DNA of 64,000 bases from Ascidia mentula (GCA_947561715.1 OX387202.1:12847001-12911000); one strand, 5' to 3'. Shown: positions 34,689 to 49,300, counted from the first letter of the stretch. Notes: a model not told the origin generated them from the letters alone. Numbers and translations: made by a program.

Positions 34689-37600
34689 ATGGGCAACAAA
34701 AAAGAGACGGATAACACCGTGGAAAAGGCATTGGAAGAGGCTGGCGACTGTGGACTTTACCACATATGGTTGATGATATTGGTCGTTGTACCCTACATCA
34801 TGGTGGGAGCAAATGTGGTCGCGTCTGTTTTTGAAGACATGATACCGTCATACCGTTGTGACGTAAACTACACCGATTGGTTGAATCAGGTAGGGCTTCA
34901 TCGGCCAACAAGGCTTACTTTTTACTTTTTGTTTTAAATAAGAACTGAGACACAAACGATGGTAGAGACATTCAGTTCCAGCTATATATATAGTATTTAA
35001 TTTTTTTTTGCAGACGTGCAATATTTCAATTGACGAGATCACGAAAACCATTCAACAACTAAAAAACAACAAAAATCCGGAATGTTTCAGGTGACTATCT
35101 CCAGTTTTGATATGTCAAACGAAAGAAAGTCAAAACCTAAATAGCTGCAATTACACAACTGTATAGTTTTGTGTATAGATGCATTATTGGTATCACCGTT
35201 CCTTTAAAAAATATTTACATGCAATCAGTTTGTGGCTCGGAAATATACATAGGAACTTTTGTGAACTGCGGCCTGAAGTCTTAAAACCAAACATAATGGC
35301 GTAATCAAGTTATTCCTCAGGGAAAATCAAATTTAAACCACACTGTTATTTGTCCTAAATTATAACTCACCATTATTGCATTTGGTTCTGCATTTTCGGT
35401 ATTTATATTGGAGGTTAAACGGTTCCTACATATATTTGTGCATTGAACAGTTAATCTTTTCAAACAAACATGATATACTATTCCCTCATGGTAGATACAA
35501 CTTTGCGAACGTCTCCATGGTCGACTGCCACCAGTGGCAAAGTCAATTGAACAAAAACAACAGCCGCATATTCTTGACTGAATCAGACTTTGAAACCTGC
35601 GACCGCTGGACTTACGACCGGTCGGATATGCGCGAAACCACGGTAACGGAGTTTTCATTGGTCTGCGGAAGCACGTGGGCTGGATATATTTCCCAATCAT
35701 CGTTTATGTTCGGCGTGCTGATGGGAAGTATTGCAATGGGATGGATTGCAGAGAGGTTGGCAACTTTTGTAACGTTATTAGCAAACCAGATGTAGACACA
35801 AGGAACGATTAACTGCAAACGTTTGTAAACTGCAAGCATTTACGTTGAAGCCTTATGTGCAGAATAAGCATGATTTTGGATTTGACTTTGATTTGTAAAC
35901 CACGCGTATTTTCTAATTTACCGCTTCTTTATATTCAAGTATCTTCCTAAAAGTGAGCGTGTGGGTCTGTGATTCCCAAAACTTCCCCACGAAAACTTTG
36001 TTTGTTGCAGTGATTGGACATTTAATGGCGAAGCGTGCTTTTAAAAGCATTTTTGCACATTTCCACAATTGGACCTCATATTTGTATTGCGATATCCAGG
36101 GCACCCATGCATCACAAAACATGAAATAAGCTACTATAAGCTACTAAAAAAATTTAAGCACTGTTGCGATCGCCACGCGTACATTGACCCAATATGCAAC
36201 CATTGTTTCAGATGGGGACGACGACGTACTTTCCTCTTGTTTGGAATCGGTTCCTTTGCCTTTGGAGTTGCGACGGCATTCGTTCGAACTTACGTCGAAT
36301 ATCTTGTGCTGAGATGCTTTTTCGGATTTTTTTTGTACAACATCTTTCCCATCTTGTTCATACTTGGTGGGTGATAATGACTTGATATTTGTTTTCGGCA
36401 CGTGGTTGGTAGTCGTCCAATCAGAAAACGCATTACCCGTACTAATCCCCTTGCGTTGTTAATATAAGCCCTATTAAAGCAGAAATTATTCTTTTCCTGT
36501 ACGACGCTTTTCCCGTCTTGTCCAAACAATGTGAGAATAATTTTTTTAGTTTCTAAATTTTATTCACATGGGTAGTTGTTCGTCCAACGAAAAACGCAAT
36601 GTTGAGGCAAAAAATTATTCTATTAAAATTGTGCGGCGTACCTGGATGTAAGACCGTTTCATCTTGGGAGCTGATTATCACAATACTAACAAATAACATT
36701 ATATGCCACTTGCTTTATTACAACAAACATAGCTTGACGAAAATGTTGCAAAAATTGTATCGAACAAAAATTACATTTAAATAAATTGGTCAAAGGCCTG
36801 CTGCTATTTTTTAATTACCTTTAACTACAGTAGCTTTTGTAGTAGCTACATTTTTACAGTTTTAAGAGTATTTTTTTTCTCGCAAATGTTTTAACTTTAA
36901 AACTTACAGTATCGGAACTCATCGTAGCACGTCGCCGGGCAGTCCTCGCACAATACGCCCAGTTTTTATTTGCTGTTGGTTACATGGTGCTCACTGCCAT
37001 GGCGTACATCACCCAACACTGGAGGTCGCTACAACTGTGTCTGTCCATTCCGTGTGGATTGTCGCTTATTCTGTGGTGGTGAGTGATTTTAAACATTGTT
37101 GGTATCCACCGTAAACAGAAGACAGGTTTATTGAAGTTGTAGCTTCATTTATTGACTAGCAAAAATGTTTATGCAATGACATGATTAGCACGATCCACCC
37201 TGCACAGGTCGTTGATCCGGGTGGGCTACAATGCCTAGGCTGCGAAGCCTGCAAACCTAATGATCGCGTTACGTTAGCTGTAATCGCCACGGACCTGCTC
37301 AGTGGGGCGAACCTGCCATACATCCCACTTCATGAAACATTACTGCGTTGTCTGACTATGGTGCGGTTGAGATCCCCTATGTGAAGGTTGACTGATAAAT
37401 TGAGCGCTTGCGCGCCTCCTCGGCCACACCCTATGAATTAACTTTTTGGTAGATCTGCAAGAAGGTTAATAAGACATTGAATTTCTTGCTAGGTTTCTTC
37501 CGGAGTCGCCAAGATGGCTGATTGCCAACAGAAAACGAGGAAAGGCTTTGAAAGTGATGACGAAGATACAACGAGTCAATGCAACTTCACTGTGCTGTTA

Positions 37601-40514
37601 TTCCGGCAGCAGCAATAATGCTGCACAAAACGATAGACAGGGTAAGATGAACCGGTCTAACGTCCTGACATGAAACTACTGCCTTGTTTAAAAATAACTT
37701 TACCAAAATTACGGCTGCATTACTATGCCTATGAAAAGATGCATTCATTCGAATTGGCAAACATTCTTTGAGTTTGCTATTCGGCAAAGCTGATGTTAAA
37801 CGGCATGTTTAAAAATTTTGTCGAGACGCTGGTCGACAAAATGTATTTTCAACAAGACCTTAAACGCACGTAACTTTGCCGTTTCCCAATGAGTTTCGTA
37901 TACTATTTCGTCCTCGTATTCGTCGAATATTCGACCATTCGACCTGTGTCTCTCCGGTTCTTTTAAAATCAAAAGTAGTAAGTAAATGTAGTGAAAACTT
38001 GCGCAACAATTACATTTCCATTCAGCTGCGGCACAAGAGGTTCCGATGACCGAGCAAGATGAGGAGGAGGAAGGTGGATGTCCTTCAACGGATGTCGACC
38101 CAGCGTCAAATGACGACAACACCCATAGTGTCGGGTTTATGGAAATATACAGACGCAAAAAACTGCGGTCTATGTCAATGATTATTTCCTTCCAGTGGTA
38201 AGCTGAAAGAAAGTTTGAGATGTTTGACCGTCAACCCCCATTTTCTGGTGGGGCCACCTGTGACCCATTCAGCTCTGGAGGATACACAATGAAAAAAATA
38301 AACTTTCTAATTTTGTTGAAACTAGGGAAGCTATGTATTTATTTAGTAGTATAAGTAACAACCTGAATGTAACCGAGGTAATATTTTACTATGTTTGGTC
38401 AAACAACTAATTTTTAGACCCGCACTACGTGTGATTTTCGTGTTTCCCAGGTTCATATGCGCAGAAAACTTTATGTTTCAATATTTAAAACTAAATAACG
38501 CCTTATTTAGGTCCGCGTTGATGCTGCCTAAGTTTTAAGAGCAATATTTGACCACTTTTATTGGTCAATGATTATTTATACCAATAAAATTTGAAATAAA
38601 CTACGCAAATAGCTATATTATCGTGCATAATATATAAACCTGACCCGAAATTGAGACAATAGATGATGCACGTATTATTTCTAGTATCATGTGGTGCTGT
38701 TATGTAATGATATTCATTGAAAAGCTTAAAAACATGATTCTTAAAAATTCATCGTACTTGTCACCAATGTCCTATGTCCCATACACGACACCATAAAATT
38801 ATTAGGTTTGTCGTTTCTTAAAAATACGTGCTACGGATACCTATCTTTTTCATAGATACCATACAAGGCCTTAGCTCAAGGATTACCAACTTTATTTGCA
38901 AATTGTACACCAATTGAATCGTTTTTGTACATATTTAGATATAGCTTACAAAACACTTTTATGTTAGGGTCACTGATGAACCCAGGGGCTCTAAAGGGTT
39001 AAATTTGTAAAAATAGTTTTTTTTGCATGTTACGAAGTTCGTTGGAGAAATCACACTCACTAAAACTATTCTCAGGTTTTCCGTTTCATGCGTTTACTAC
39101 AGTTTGACTTTGAACGCGGCCCAATTGGGCGGAAATCCATTTGTCAATTTATTTTTCAACGCTTTGGCGGAGTCGATAGCGGTACTCCTGGTAATTCAAA
39201 TTTTGAACCGCATCGGTAGAAGGACACTTTCGGGAGCGAGTCAGATCGCCGCTGGAATCTTCTGCATCATTTTGTTTGTTATTCCAAAAGGTTACAGATC
39301 GAATTAAAAAGAACTGTACTATACTGAAGAACAAACCTGTATATGTACTATGGAAATAGCTTATTACAGTGTTTCGTACATAATTGTTTCTTTAACTATG
39401 TTGAATATGCGCCAATGAAACACCGATATATAGCCTAATATAATAAAGAAACTCTTCTAAACGTCCTAAACTCACTTGCCGGCGTAATCACAGATATCGG
39501 TTTTAAATTAATCTGTTTACAGACACGGGATGGCTTCTAATCGTTTGTTCCATAATCGGGAAATTCGCAATTGCGTCATCGTTCAGTGTAATGTATCTGC
39601 ATACGGGAGAACTTTACCCAACGACCATTAGGTAATACAGCATCAGGACATTAAGATTTTAACCTTCTGATTTGAGAACATTGGCAAACATTGGAATTTT
39701 GTTATTATTAAACTTTTTTTTAAAGTACCTGATGGCTGTGCTATATTCTCGCCTCAGATTCGATAAAAGCAATTCTAAATCTTGCATATTTGGGTATATG
39801 TGTGGGAAATACCTTCTCTATGATACAAAATTAATTTAGAAAATAGCAAAACTTTAAGCCAGCGTTTTGAACTTTTCTGGCTACACTATCTGTAACAATG
39901 ACTTGCTGAAGATAAATCACATTTTTGAGTATTTTCAGGATAAACTTAAAAGGTAAATACTTTTTTTCAGAAGTGTGGCTGTCGGTGTGTGCAGCGCTTG
40001 GGCTCGTGTTGGTGGAATTGCGTCACCCTTGATAGCAATGATTGGTCTCTTTGCCCCCAGTCTACCATACGCCATATTTGCCACCGTGTCTATTGTATCC
40101 GGTATGTTCACAGTTTTCCATTTTTTTATTTTAGAATTTTTTTTGAGCTTTTATGCAAGTGCAGTTAAACAGAAACTGTGTCACGTGGCTCTAAATTATA
40201 CATCCAGAGCCATACGAACAAACGTAACCATGGAAATAAACATCTCTTCTTGACCCTTTAATAGAAAACTTAACTCTATTTTAATAGAAATCATATAAAT
40301 AAGTTTCAATCGATATGAATCAGGGGTGCTAATGTTTACTCTCCCCGAAACCACGAACCATCCGTTGTTGGAAACGATAGAAGAAGGAGAGGAATTTGTC
40401 GCCAAACACACCAGACCACTAGGGACCCTGATCGGCCGACTATGTGAGACCAAATCCTCGACGGCCACAGAAGTGCAGACAAACCAACCAATTTCGGTCG
40501 GCGAGACGTTGTAA
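34689..40514 (+). CDS. SLC22-like organic cation/anion transporter B, 11 exons, about 609 residues
   Basis: Paralogue of the 14413-19291 gene, with every intron at the same place and phase. Exons: 34689-34889, 35014-35090, 35495-35755, 36212-36366, 36910-37078, 37493-37641, 38026-38197, 39076-39290, 39523-39631, 39971-40101 and 40324-40514. Nine of 11 exons have exactly the same length; exon 6 is 12 nt longer and exon 7 is 6 nt shorter, both in the cytoplasmic loop, where exon 7 is rich in Asp/Glu. Motifs are the same: loop 2-3 GRRRTFLLFG and FLPESPRWLI; TM-flanking PTTIR replaces PTTMR. From about 35578 to 35727 it is almost identical in DNA to copy A. An AATAAA lies at about 40685. It is likely a functional duplicate; no substrate can be assigned. 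Confidence 0.9.
37180..37440 (+). repeat. SINE-related sequence in SLC22 copy B intron 5
   Basis: The part CTTCATGAAACATTACTGCG followed by TTGTCTGACTATGGTGCGG and GAGATCCCCTATG matches block 1 of the 12.83-kb SINE. The upstream half (GGTGGGCTACAATGCCTAGG) resembles the SINE tail inverted. The copy is diverged, and the matching intron of paralogue A (16918-17082) lacks it, so it came after the gene duplication. Confidence 0.5.
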
Positions 40515-43337
40515 AATTGCATGAGGACTTAAAACTGTAACATTTATTGACATTGTTATCGTAGCTTTTGTCATCCTTGCTACAATTTATGTGCAATTTT
40601 TGGGGGTCCATTGTATTATCCACATTTGCAGGTTTTTCAATGGGATTGCACGTACTTTTATCATTACCCATCATAATTCGCAACATAATAAACCACTGTT
40701 ACACAGTTTAGTTCATGCACTTGTCACTGATTTATCATGTTCAGGCCTACTAAGTACTACTATGCAACATCATTGTAAATATTTTGACACAGCATATTGG
40801 GTCATTCTCACAGTTTGTGTTTTGTTCTTGAGGCAGTGAAGCAATCACTAAGTTTTTTATCTCAATGCATTGGTCATTGGCCCGAAATCCTGCAACACCA
40901 CCCATATGCAAGGGCGTCAAATTCTCAGATCTAGAGAAGAAGTTTACTTTGAAGATGACTGGCAGGTATTTAAAATAATATTACGGTAAATATCAAACAC
41001 TGAACTTTCCTCACAAGCAGAATTTTTTCAAACTTGTAGGTAGTTTTACACTTTATTTAGGGCACTTTCGAAAAAGTGTGACGCGTGTGGTTACCAATCA
41101 GTTAAATAATGTCTATAACACGTTGTAATGTTTCCGTGTACAAACAACATCCACGATTTATATTGAAGGTTCGATTGGTAAGTAAACATATCATCACTTT
41201 GGCAATATAGTTACTGGGTTTGAAATATTTATGAAGAAACAGGATTCCTTTTTCTAAACGAAACTTGGTTTCTTTATTAAAGTGTTACTTGCAAATTATT
41301 CAAATCCTTACGGTTTACTCGCGGTACCAAAATGAATGAAATTCCATTGGTCGGTCGGCAATGTGTAAATTTAGTCGGGAAAACGATGGCGCAGAAACCT
41401 TTCAAAAGATTTTGAAGCAATTAAAGCTTTTACTTCTTCAAACGCATCATCGTGGGAGACAACGTTGTCAGATTTAAATCACACAATGTCCAAAGTAATT
41501 GTATGTTGTGTTCTATAGACTGGGAGGTGTTGTAGGCTCGTTCGTTGAATGGAACAATCGTTTTGCGCCAGATGATTTCGCCAAACAGTTTGGTGAATGT
41601 GCTATTATTGTTCAGCTTAATGGTGGTGGTGCGTACAATGTGTTTTTGGTTTAGTAAGAAACCTCTCCAATTCCGGTGTCTTGCTGTCGCGTTCCGCTAA
41701 TCTGTTCTGTATTGAATGCAATTGAAAGGCTAAGGTATAAGTGGAATTTCGGAGTGCGTTTGCAAGACATTTACTTTTTGTCGCAGCACCAAAATGAATG
41801 CAATTCATTGATAGGGAAAAAATGATTTAAATTTAGACGAATAAACGATGGAAGAGAACATTGTCGAAAGAGTTCAAAGCTCCAATTACTTTGCTTGCGT
41901 TCGCGTGTATTCTTTTAATTTTAAAAGTAATTGTCAAGTCACTGACAACGCTTCATTCTGATTCCTTGGTCTGTATGAGAATGGGTGAGGTAACAATGGC
42001 TGAATGATGAATTGTGAGACATTAAACCTATTCAATATATGCTTGTGTTTGATAATCTTCATCCATTTGAAATATACGTCACGAAAACCAAACTAAATGC
42101 TAATGGTTATGCACACAGCGACTGTGCCGACTGGGTGGTGGTCATTAATAATTTCATTTAGAGTTAATTAAACCAAAAGTCATTATGCGTTCTGAAAATG
42201 GTTTCGTCGTTTCGTCATCTTCATAAACAATTGCAATTAACGGTTAAAGCTTTTTGAAACAAATGAACAGATATCAGCAGGTTGTGGTTTTGCCAGTAGA
42301 TACGAAGCTTTAAATTTAGTGTACAAAACTTTTTATAAACAGAGGAATATTTTTGAGAAAAAAATACATCGCAAACCCATTTTCCTGGATAAATACGAGA
42401 TAAAACGATTAATATTGCGATTGCTTGCTTGATGAATGTAAAATATTTGCAGAGAGCTTTTCCCTTATTTAAGCGCAACTTTAACTTACTTTATATCTTT
42501 AAGTTTCTTAGCGTATGTTCTGTCATTTTACGTAGCAATCACAGTGTGTTATGTTCTGTGTGCTGTGTGAACTTCGGAGCGCGTTTGCAAGACATTTAGT
42601 TTTTGTCGCAGCACCAAAATGAATGCAATTCGTCGATGAGCAAGAAATGGTTTAAATTTAGACGATTAGACGATGGAAAAGAGCAATGTCAAAAGATTTC
42701 AAAACTCTACAACTTTACTTGCGTTCGCGTGAATTCCCTTCATTTTGAAAGTAATTGCCAAGTTACTGACAACGCTTCAGTCTGATTACCGTTATATGTG
42801 TTAGATATTAGAATGGGTGAGGTAGCGCAAGACTGAATGATGAATTGTGGGACATTAAACCTATTCAATATATGTTTATGTTTGGCAACCTTCATCCATT
42901 TGAAATATGCGTTCAAATGTACGTCACGAAAACCAAAGTAATTGTATGAACTAATGATTATGCACACAGCGCCTGTCCCCAAATGGGTGGTGATCATTAA
43001 CTATTTCAGTTGAAGTTAATTAAATCAAAAATCATTATGCCTTTTGAAAATGGTTTCGTCGTGACGTCATCTTCATAAACAATTGTAAGCAATAGTTAAA
43101 GTTTATTGAAACATATGAACAGATATCAGTATGTTGAGGTTTTGCCAGTAGATACGAAACTTTGAACTTAGTGTACAGAACTTTTTATAAACAGTGGAAT
43201 GTTTTTGAGAGAAAAAAACGAACCCATTTTCGGAAATATATGCGAGATAAAACCATTAATATTGCGATTTTTAATTTGCTTTACACCTTTAAATTTCTTG
43301 TTTACTTGCAGCGTATGTTCTATCATTTTATGTAGCA
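40515..43337. other. Intergenic region, mostly tandem repeat
   Basis: Holds the end of the SLC22 copy B transcript and then, from about 41.3 kb, diverged copies of a repeat that runs up to the start of the next gene (see 41742-43330). No coding exon was recognised. Confidence 0.6.
41742..43330 (+). repeat. Two-copy tandem repeat of about 830 bp reaching the promoter of the lectin-like gene A
   Basis: Copy 1 about 41742-42568, copy 2 about 42569-43330. Landmarks in both: TTCGGAG(T/C)GCGTTTGCAAGA, TTTTTGTCGCAGCACCAAAA and GTTTTGCCAGTAGATACGAA. The far ends of both contain GCGTATGTTCT(G/A)TCATTTTA followed by (C/T)GTAGCAAT; in copy 2 this is the 5' flank of the start codon at 43338. A more diverged partial third copy is seen at about 41320-41470. 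Confidence 0.75.
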
Positions 43338-46300
43338 ATGTTGTTAAAGTATTATTTGCAAGCTTTCCTGCTTTGTTATCTGAAATGCAAGAATCAATGC
43401 AATTCGTTGACAGGTAAGCTGTGATTCAAATTTGCTCACAAAATTATTCTGTCCTGCTTATAAGTCTAATAAATATTTCGTTACCACAGCAACGTGTGAC
43501 ACAAAGTTATCAGATTTAAATTACTCAATTTCAAAAGTAATCTGCCCACCCAACTGCTGGAGACAATATTCGGATTTGTGTGGAAGTGATGATTACGCAA
43601 AAGGTCCCCTTTGTCTGGCTGCAATGCATGCAGGACTGATGGATAGTAAGTTAAATTGACAGTACCCTGGCATGTGTAACCGATTTTCTTTCATTTGAAC
43701 TCAAACCAAATATTTTTATAAAGATGATGGAGGCTACTTTGAAGTATACAAAAGTAACAAACTACCAGAATATAAAGGATTGGACAGGAACGGAGTGAGA
43801 AGCAAATCTTGTTCGTTTGCAAGATGGTCGTACACATTTGAAAGTAAGCTATGCTCCGGGTAGCGTTTCGGTTAGAATAAATAATTACTATTTATGTAAA
43901 TATAGTGAAATGCAGCACGACAGGGAACAGTGAGTTTTCTGTAACTGATGTACTTTGTCCACCTGGTTGTTCGTCCAACTACGTCTGTGGAACAAATTCG
44001 TACAACAAGAATTCCTCGGTTTGTGCTTCTGCCATTCACGCTGGTAATTTGTCGCGTAAGTTGGTGTAGTTAACACTTTGTGGTTTGCTTGAATCAAACA
44101 TGAATATTTTCAGGAAGTGGAGGATACGTGACGTTTTATTCAAGAAACGGAAGACGCTCATTTATTGGTTCGACCAAGGGTGGTGTAACCAGCAAATCGT
44201 GTGGTTCATCAAGTCAATACTTTTCGTTTACTCGTAAGTTAACAAAAAACCTTCTAACATATAAACAGGGATTTAAAGTGAAAAGAAGTAATAAATGAAA
44301 TAACCCTTGTTTTCTAATCAATATTTTAGGTGAAGATTGTTTGAGAACTTGTTCTAAGAACGGTAAATGTTTGTCTGGAGTTAACGACCAACATTGTTCA
44401 TGCAAGCCTGGGTTGATCGGGCCAGACTGTGAAATGGGTAAGAAATTGCCCTGAAAGCTGGAATATTTGGTGCCATCGCAAAAGGCAGGAAAATTAAAGA
44501 CAAATCCTGCATAAAGTAAACGTTGCAACTCACATAGATTCTGGCGCCTATATATTCCTAGCTGACGTCAACCTACAGGGAGAAAATGTTAATCATTTCA
44601 TGTTTTTCATGTTTAAAAGCAGCAGAATATTTGATAGTTTTGAATTTCCGGCTTTACGATGTTAAAGGTGCTGTTTCGTAATGAAGTTCATGCCCCGAAA
44701 TGTTACTGAGCATGTGACAGTTCACTGAAATTGATTGTAATTATCTTATTTCAGACATAAACGAATGCGAGAATGTAATGCACAACTGTCATCAACATGC
44801 AACTTGCATCAACACCGTCGGCAGTTTTCAATGTTCTTGCGAAGCAAACTACACCGGAGATGGCATTGATTGTTGTAAGTTTGACGTCGTTTTTTCAATA
44901 TTCAAATATTGGGATTCCAACCTCCGGGTCGCGAACTGGTTTGAGTCCGTGATGCATTTGTAACCGGTCAGTAGAAAAGGGAAAATGATAGCCTTTCTCA
45001 AGGATGCCACATTCTGTATGACGATCAGCTAAACGAAATAGCCTTGGGTGCTAACTGTGGTTATAATCGAATTACAGACTAAATAAACTACTTTTTACGC
45101 AACCTATTACCCTATAGTGTGCTATAGGGCCGTGAAGTCAACTCTTCCTATGGAGTAAGAATGCAAATTCACATCATAAAACTTGATTCCTTTTTAGATC
45201 CAGATTTCTGTGCACAAAATCCTGGTATTTGCCAGAACAAAGGAACTTGCGTGGATACAAAAACCTCCTACAATTGTTCATGTGCCCACGGGTACAGTGG
45301 ATCACATTGCGAAAAAGGTAAGATTTTGTATTTTTGTGTTTGGTTTCTCTTTGGTTGAAAGGAATTCAATTTATTAACAATGTTTATGCAAAAGACTTGA
45401 AAATGCCAGGTAAATTCTGCTTAAAAATAATACGCTACAACTCACATTGATTCTGGCGCCAATCTTTTCTTAGCTGACGTCAAGTAACACGAAGAAAATG
45501 TTAATTATTTCATGTTGTATTATTTTTCACATTTAAACAGCAGAATAATTGATAGTTCACAACTTTCAGGCTTACGAACTTTCACTTATAGCCGTGTTGA
45601 AGGTGATTTTCTTTAATGAAGTTCATGCCTCACGTTTTTTTCGGAGCTAAATGCCACTCAGTATGTGACAGTCCACTGAAATTGATCGTAATTATCATAT
45701 TCAGATATAAACGAATGCGCGAATGTAATGCACAACTGTCATCAACATGCAACTTGCATCAACACCGTCGGCAGTTTTCAATGTTCTTGCAACGCAAACT
45801 ACACCGGAGATGGCATTGATTGTTGTAAGTTTGACGTCGTTTTTACAATATTCAAATACAGGGATTCCAACCTCCGGGCCGCGAACCGGTTGAGTCCGTG
45901 ATGCATTTCTAACCGGACAGTAGAAAAGAGCAAAATAATGGCATTTTTTAAGGATGCCACATTCTGTATGACGTTCAGCTAAACGAAATAGCCTAGGGTG
46001 CTTAACTGTGGTTATAATCGAATTACAGACTAAATAAACTACTTTTTACGCAACCTATTACCCTATAGTGTGCTGTAGGGCCGTGAAGTCAACTCTTCCC
46101 TGGGAGTAAGAATGCAAATTCACATCATGAAACTTGATTCCTTTTTAGATCCAGATTTCTGTGCACAAAATCCTGGTATTTGCCAGAACAAAGGAACTTG
46201 CATGGATACAAAAACCTCCTACAATTGTTCATGTTCCCACGGGTACAGTGGATCACATTGCAAAAAAGGTAAGATTTTGTAGTTTTGTGTTTGGTTCTTT

Positions 46301-49300
46301 TTGGATGAAAGGAATTTAATTTATTAACAATGTTTATGCAAAAGACTTGAAAATGCCAGGTAAAATCTGCCTAAAAATAATACGCTACAACTCACATTGA
46401 TTCTGGCGCCAATCTTTTCTTAGCTGACGTCAAGTAACACGAAGAAAATGTTAATTATTTCATGTTGTATTGTTTTTCACATTTAAACAGCAGAATAATT
46501 GATAGTTCACAACTTTCAGCCTTACGAACTTTCACTTATAGCCGTGTTGAAGGTGATTTTCTTTAATGAAGTTCATGCCTCAGGTTTTCTTCGGAGCTAA
46601 ATGCCACTCAGTATGTGACAGTCCACTGAAATTGATCGTAATTATCATATTCAGATATAAACGAATGCGCGAATGTAATGCACAACTGTCATCAACATGC
46701 AACTTGCATCAACACCGTCGGCAGTTTTCAATGTTCTTGCAACGCAAACTACACCGGAGATGGCATTGATTGTTGTAAGTTTGACGTCGTTTTTACAATA
46801 TTCAAATACAGGGATTCCAACCTCCGGGCCGCGAACCGGTTGAGTTCGTGATGCATTTCTAACCGGACAGTAGAAAAGAGCAAAATAATGGCATTTTTTA
46901 AGGATGCCACATTCTGTATGACGTTCAGCTAAACGAAATAGCCTAGGGTGCTTAACTGTGGTTATAATCGAATTACAGACTAAATAAACTACTTTTTACG
47001 CAACCTATTACCCTATAGTGTGCTGTAGGGCCGTGAAGTCAACTCTTATCTGGGAGTAAGAATGCAAATTCAGATCATGAAACTTGATTCCTTTTTAGAT
47101 CCAGATTTCTGTGCACAAAATCCTGGTATTTGCCAGAACAAAGGAACTTGCATGGACACAAAAACCTCCTACAATTGTTCATGTGCCCACGGGTACAGTG
47201 GATCACATTGCGAAAAAGGTAAGATTTTGTTGTTTTGTGTTTGGTTCTTTTTGGATGAAAGGAATGCAATTTATTAACAATGTTCATGGTGTTCGAAACA
47301 TAGGCTCGTTTCCAACCTGCAAGGACGCGTTACAAAACGGCCTTAACGTAAGCGGAGTCTACAACTTAACTTCTCCTCTGACTTTCCAGGGATATTGCGA
47401 CATGGATGGTAGAGCTTGGCTGGTGAGTTTGACTCTTGAGGCTAGAACTGTATCCTAAGTTTAATGGTTGGGAAGCGTTCGGTGGTCGTTTACATGACAA
47501 GTTATTGTCTGAACATCTTACCTTGGTTATAATAAATACCAGGTGTTCCAGCGCCGTTATGATGGATCTGTGAGTTTCGATAGAGATTGGGTGGATTACA
47601 AGAACGGGTTTGGGAATCTATCAACAGAATTTTGGATGGGTTCGTATTGCAATAAAGCAATCCTTAACTAAACGCCTTACAAATTTAATTAAAAACTATG
47701 TACAACTGCTGTTAAATTTTGAATAATAGTTGGTTTTAAATTTAATGCATCTGCTGAACATGTACTGAGTGTTATAACTTGTGCCCACCCAGTTAAATAT
47801 ACAGGCCTACCAAGCTAAACGTTTCAAGCAAGCTTCGTAACAATCCTAGAATCAATGTAACATTATCAGTTAATACAATTTAAATTCCAGTGTTTTCAGC
47901 AATATTATTACAACCAACAAATTTTATCAGGTTTAGAGAAACTGCATCAAATCACCAGTGCGTCCACTAGATGTCGCCTTCGTGTTGACCTTCAAGATTT
48001 TTCCGGAGATCAAGGATTTGCCGAGTATAGGTAAGAATATGACAATTTGACGTTTTCAATTGAATGCCATTGTTTCAATGATAATTTACCCGATGCTGCC
48101 ATGTCGTCATAACTAACAAAATCTTAAAAGACATTAGGGAATACCCCCCTTATTACGTCAGATTCCCAAAATTCGGGATTTAGGTTTGAAACAACACAGA
48201 ATATTCTTGCTGTGTTTTAATGCATTTACTCGGTTCGGAATAATTATGAAAACAAAAAGTTTAGATACCGCACACACATAGGGATGGTAATCAACTCGTA
48301 ACGACCCCACATCACCGTTCTTCAGGTTTGCTCGATCGCTTGGTCGCGGATTGCCGGGACCGAGCTCAGTGGGGCTCAGATTGGGTCGAACGCCACCTTT
48401 TTGCGTTTAGAGAAAGTGGCTGCAGAAAATTTTCTTTCCCTTGATTCCAAATCTTCTGAAGCGTAGGTATCTGGAAGACAGTTCAAGTAAAATTAATCAA
48501 GGCCAAACCGTTTGACAAGTGATGGCAGCAATCTAGTGAATATTAGTGCTGTGTACCGCATCGATATATGGGATAAAAAGATTATTATATTCTCAATCTA
48601 CCACCCATGCATAATCCAGTGTTTGAAATTTCGATTTTCTGTCCAACATGCTCGGCTCCCAATGTTTTGAATGAGGCAACAAAAATCCCGTAATCGCGAC
48701 GTGTAAGACGCTGGCGCAACTTGATTGTCAGTGTATAAGTTGTATAGTGTAAACTCTCTGTGTTCTCTTTGCCCACCCCTGGGTTAGCTGCTGGTCGTTG
48801 CGTGGTTGATTGGATATTGTTGGGCTTCTATGCAAGTAAATGCGTGCATTGGCTTGCAGAGTTAATTCCTTAGGCTAGTGGTTCTTATCCGGAAATTTTA
48901 GGGTTTTAGGTGGATAATTAGTCGGCACCGAAATACACAAAAGTAGTCGGAAAAGAAATATAATGATCTGTATTCACTGTGTGTTGTACACTTATTGGCA
49001 CTTGGTAATGCCATGCGGGAGAAAAGGTTAAAAAAGTATAACAGATATAGCAAAAATGCAATAATTAAATTCTTAGTTAAAAAATGTAAATACCAGTGGG
49101 ATACAAGGATTCCGCTTACACTGAATGTGGGAAATGACAGAAAAAAGGTTAAGAACCACTGCCTTAGGCGATAGTAGCAGTGTTGCAGGAAAGTCTGTTG
49201 CCCAGATGAGTTTATGTGGTCGTTGTTGCCCAACTCCTTGTGGTAAAATCTTGAGTGCCAAGTACTGACCTTTGCCAAAACGTTGCATCTTGACTGGAAA

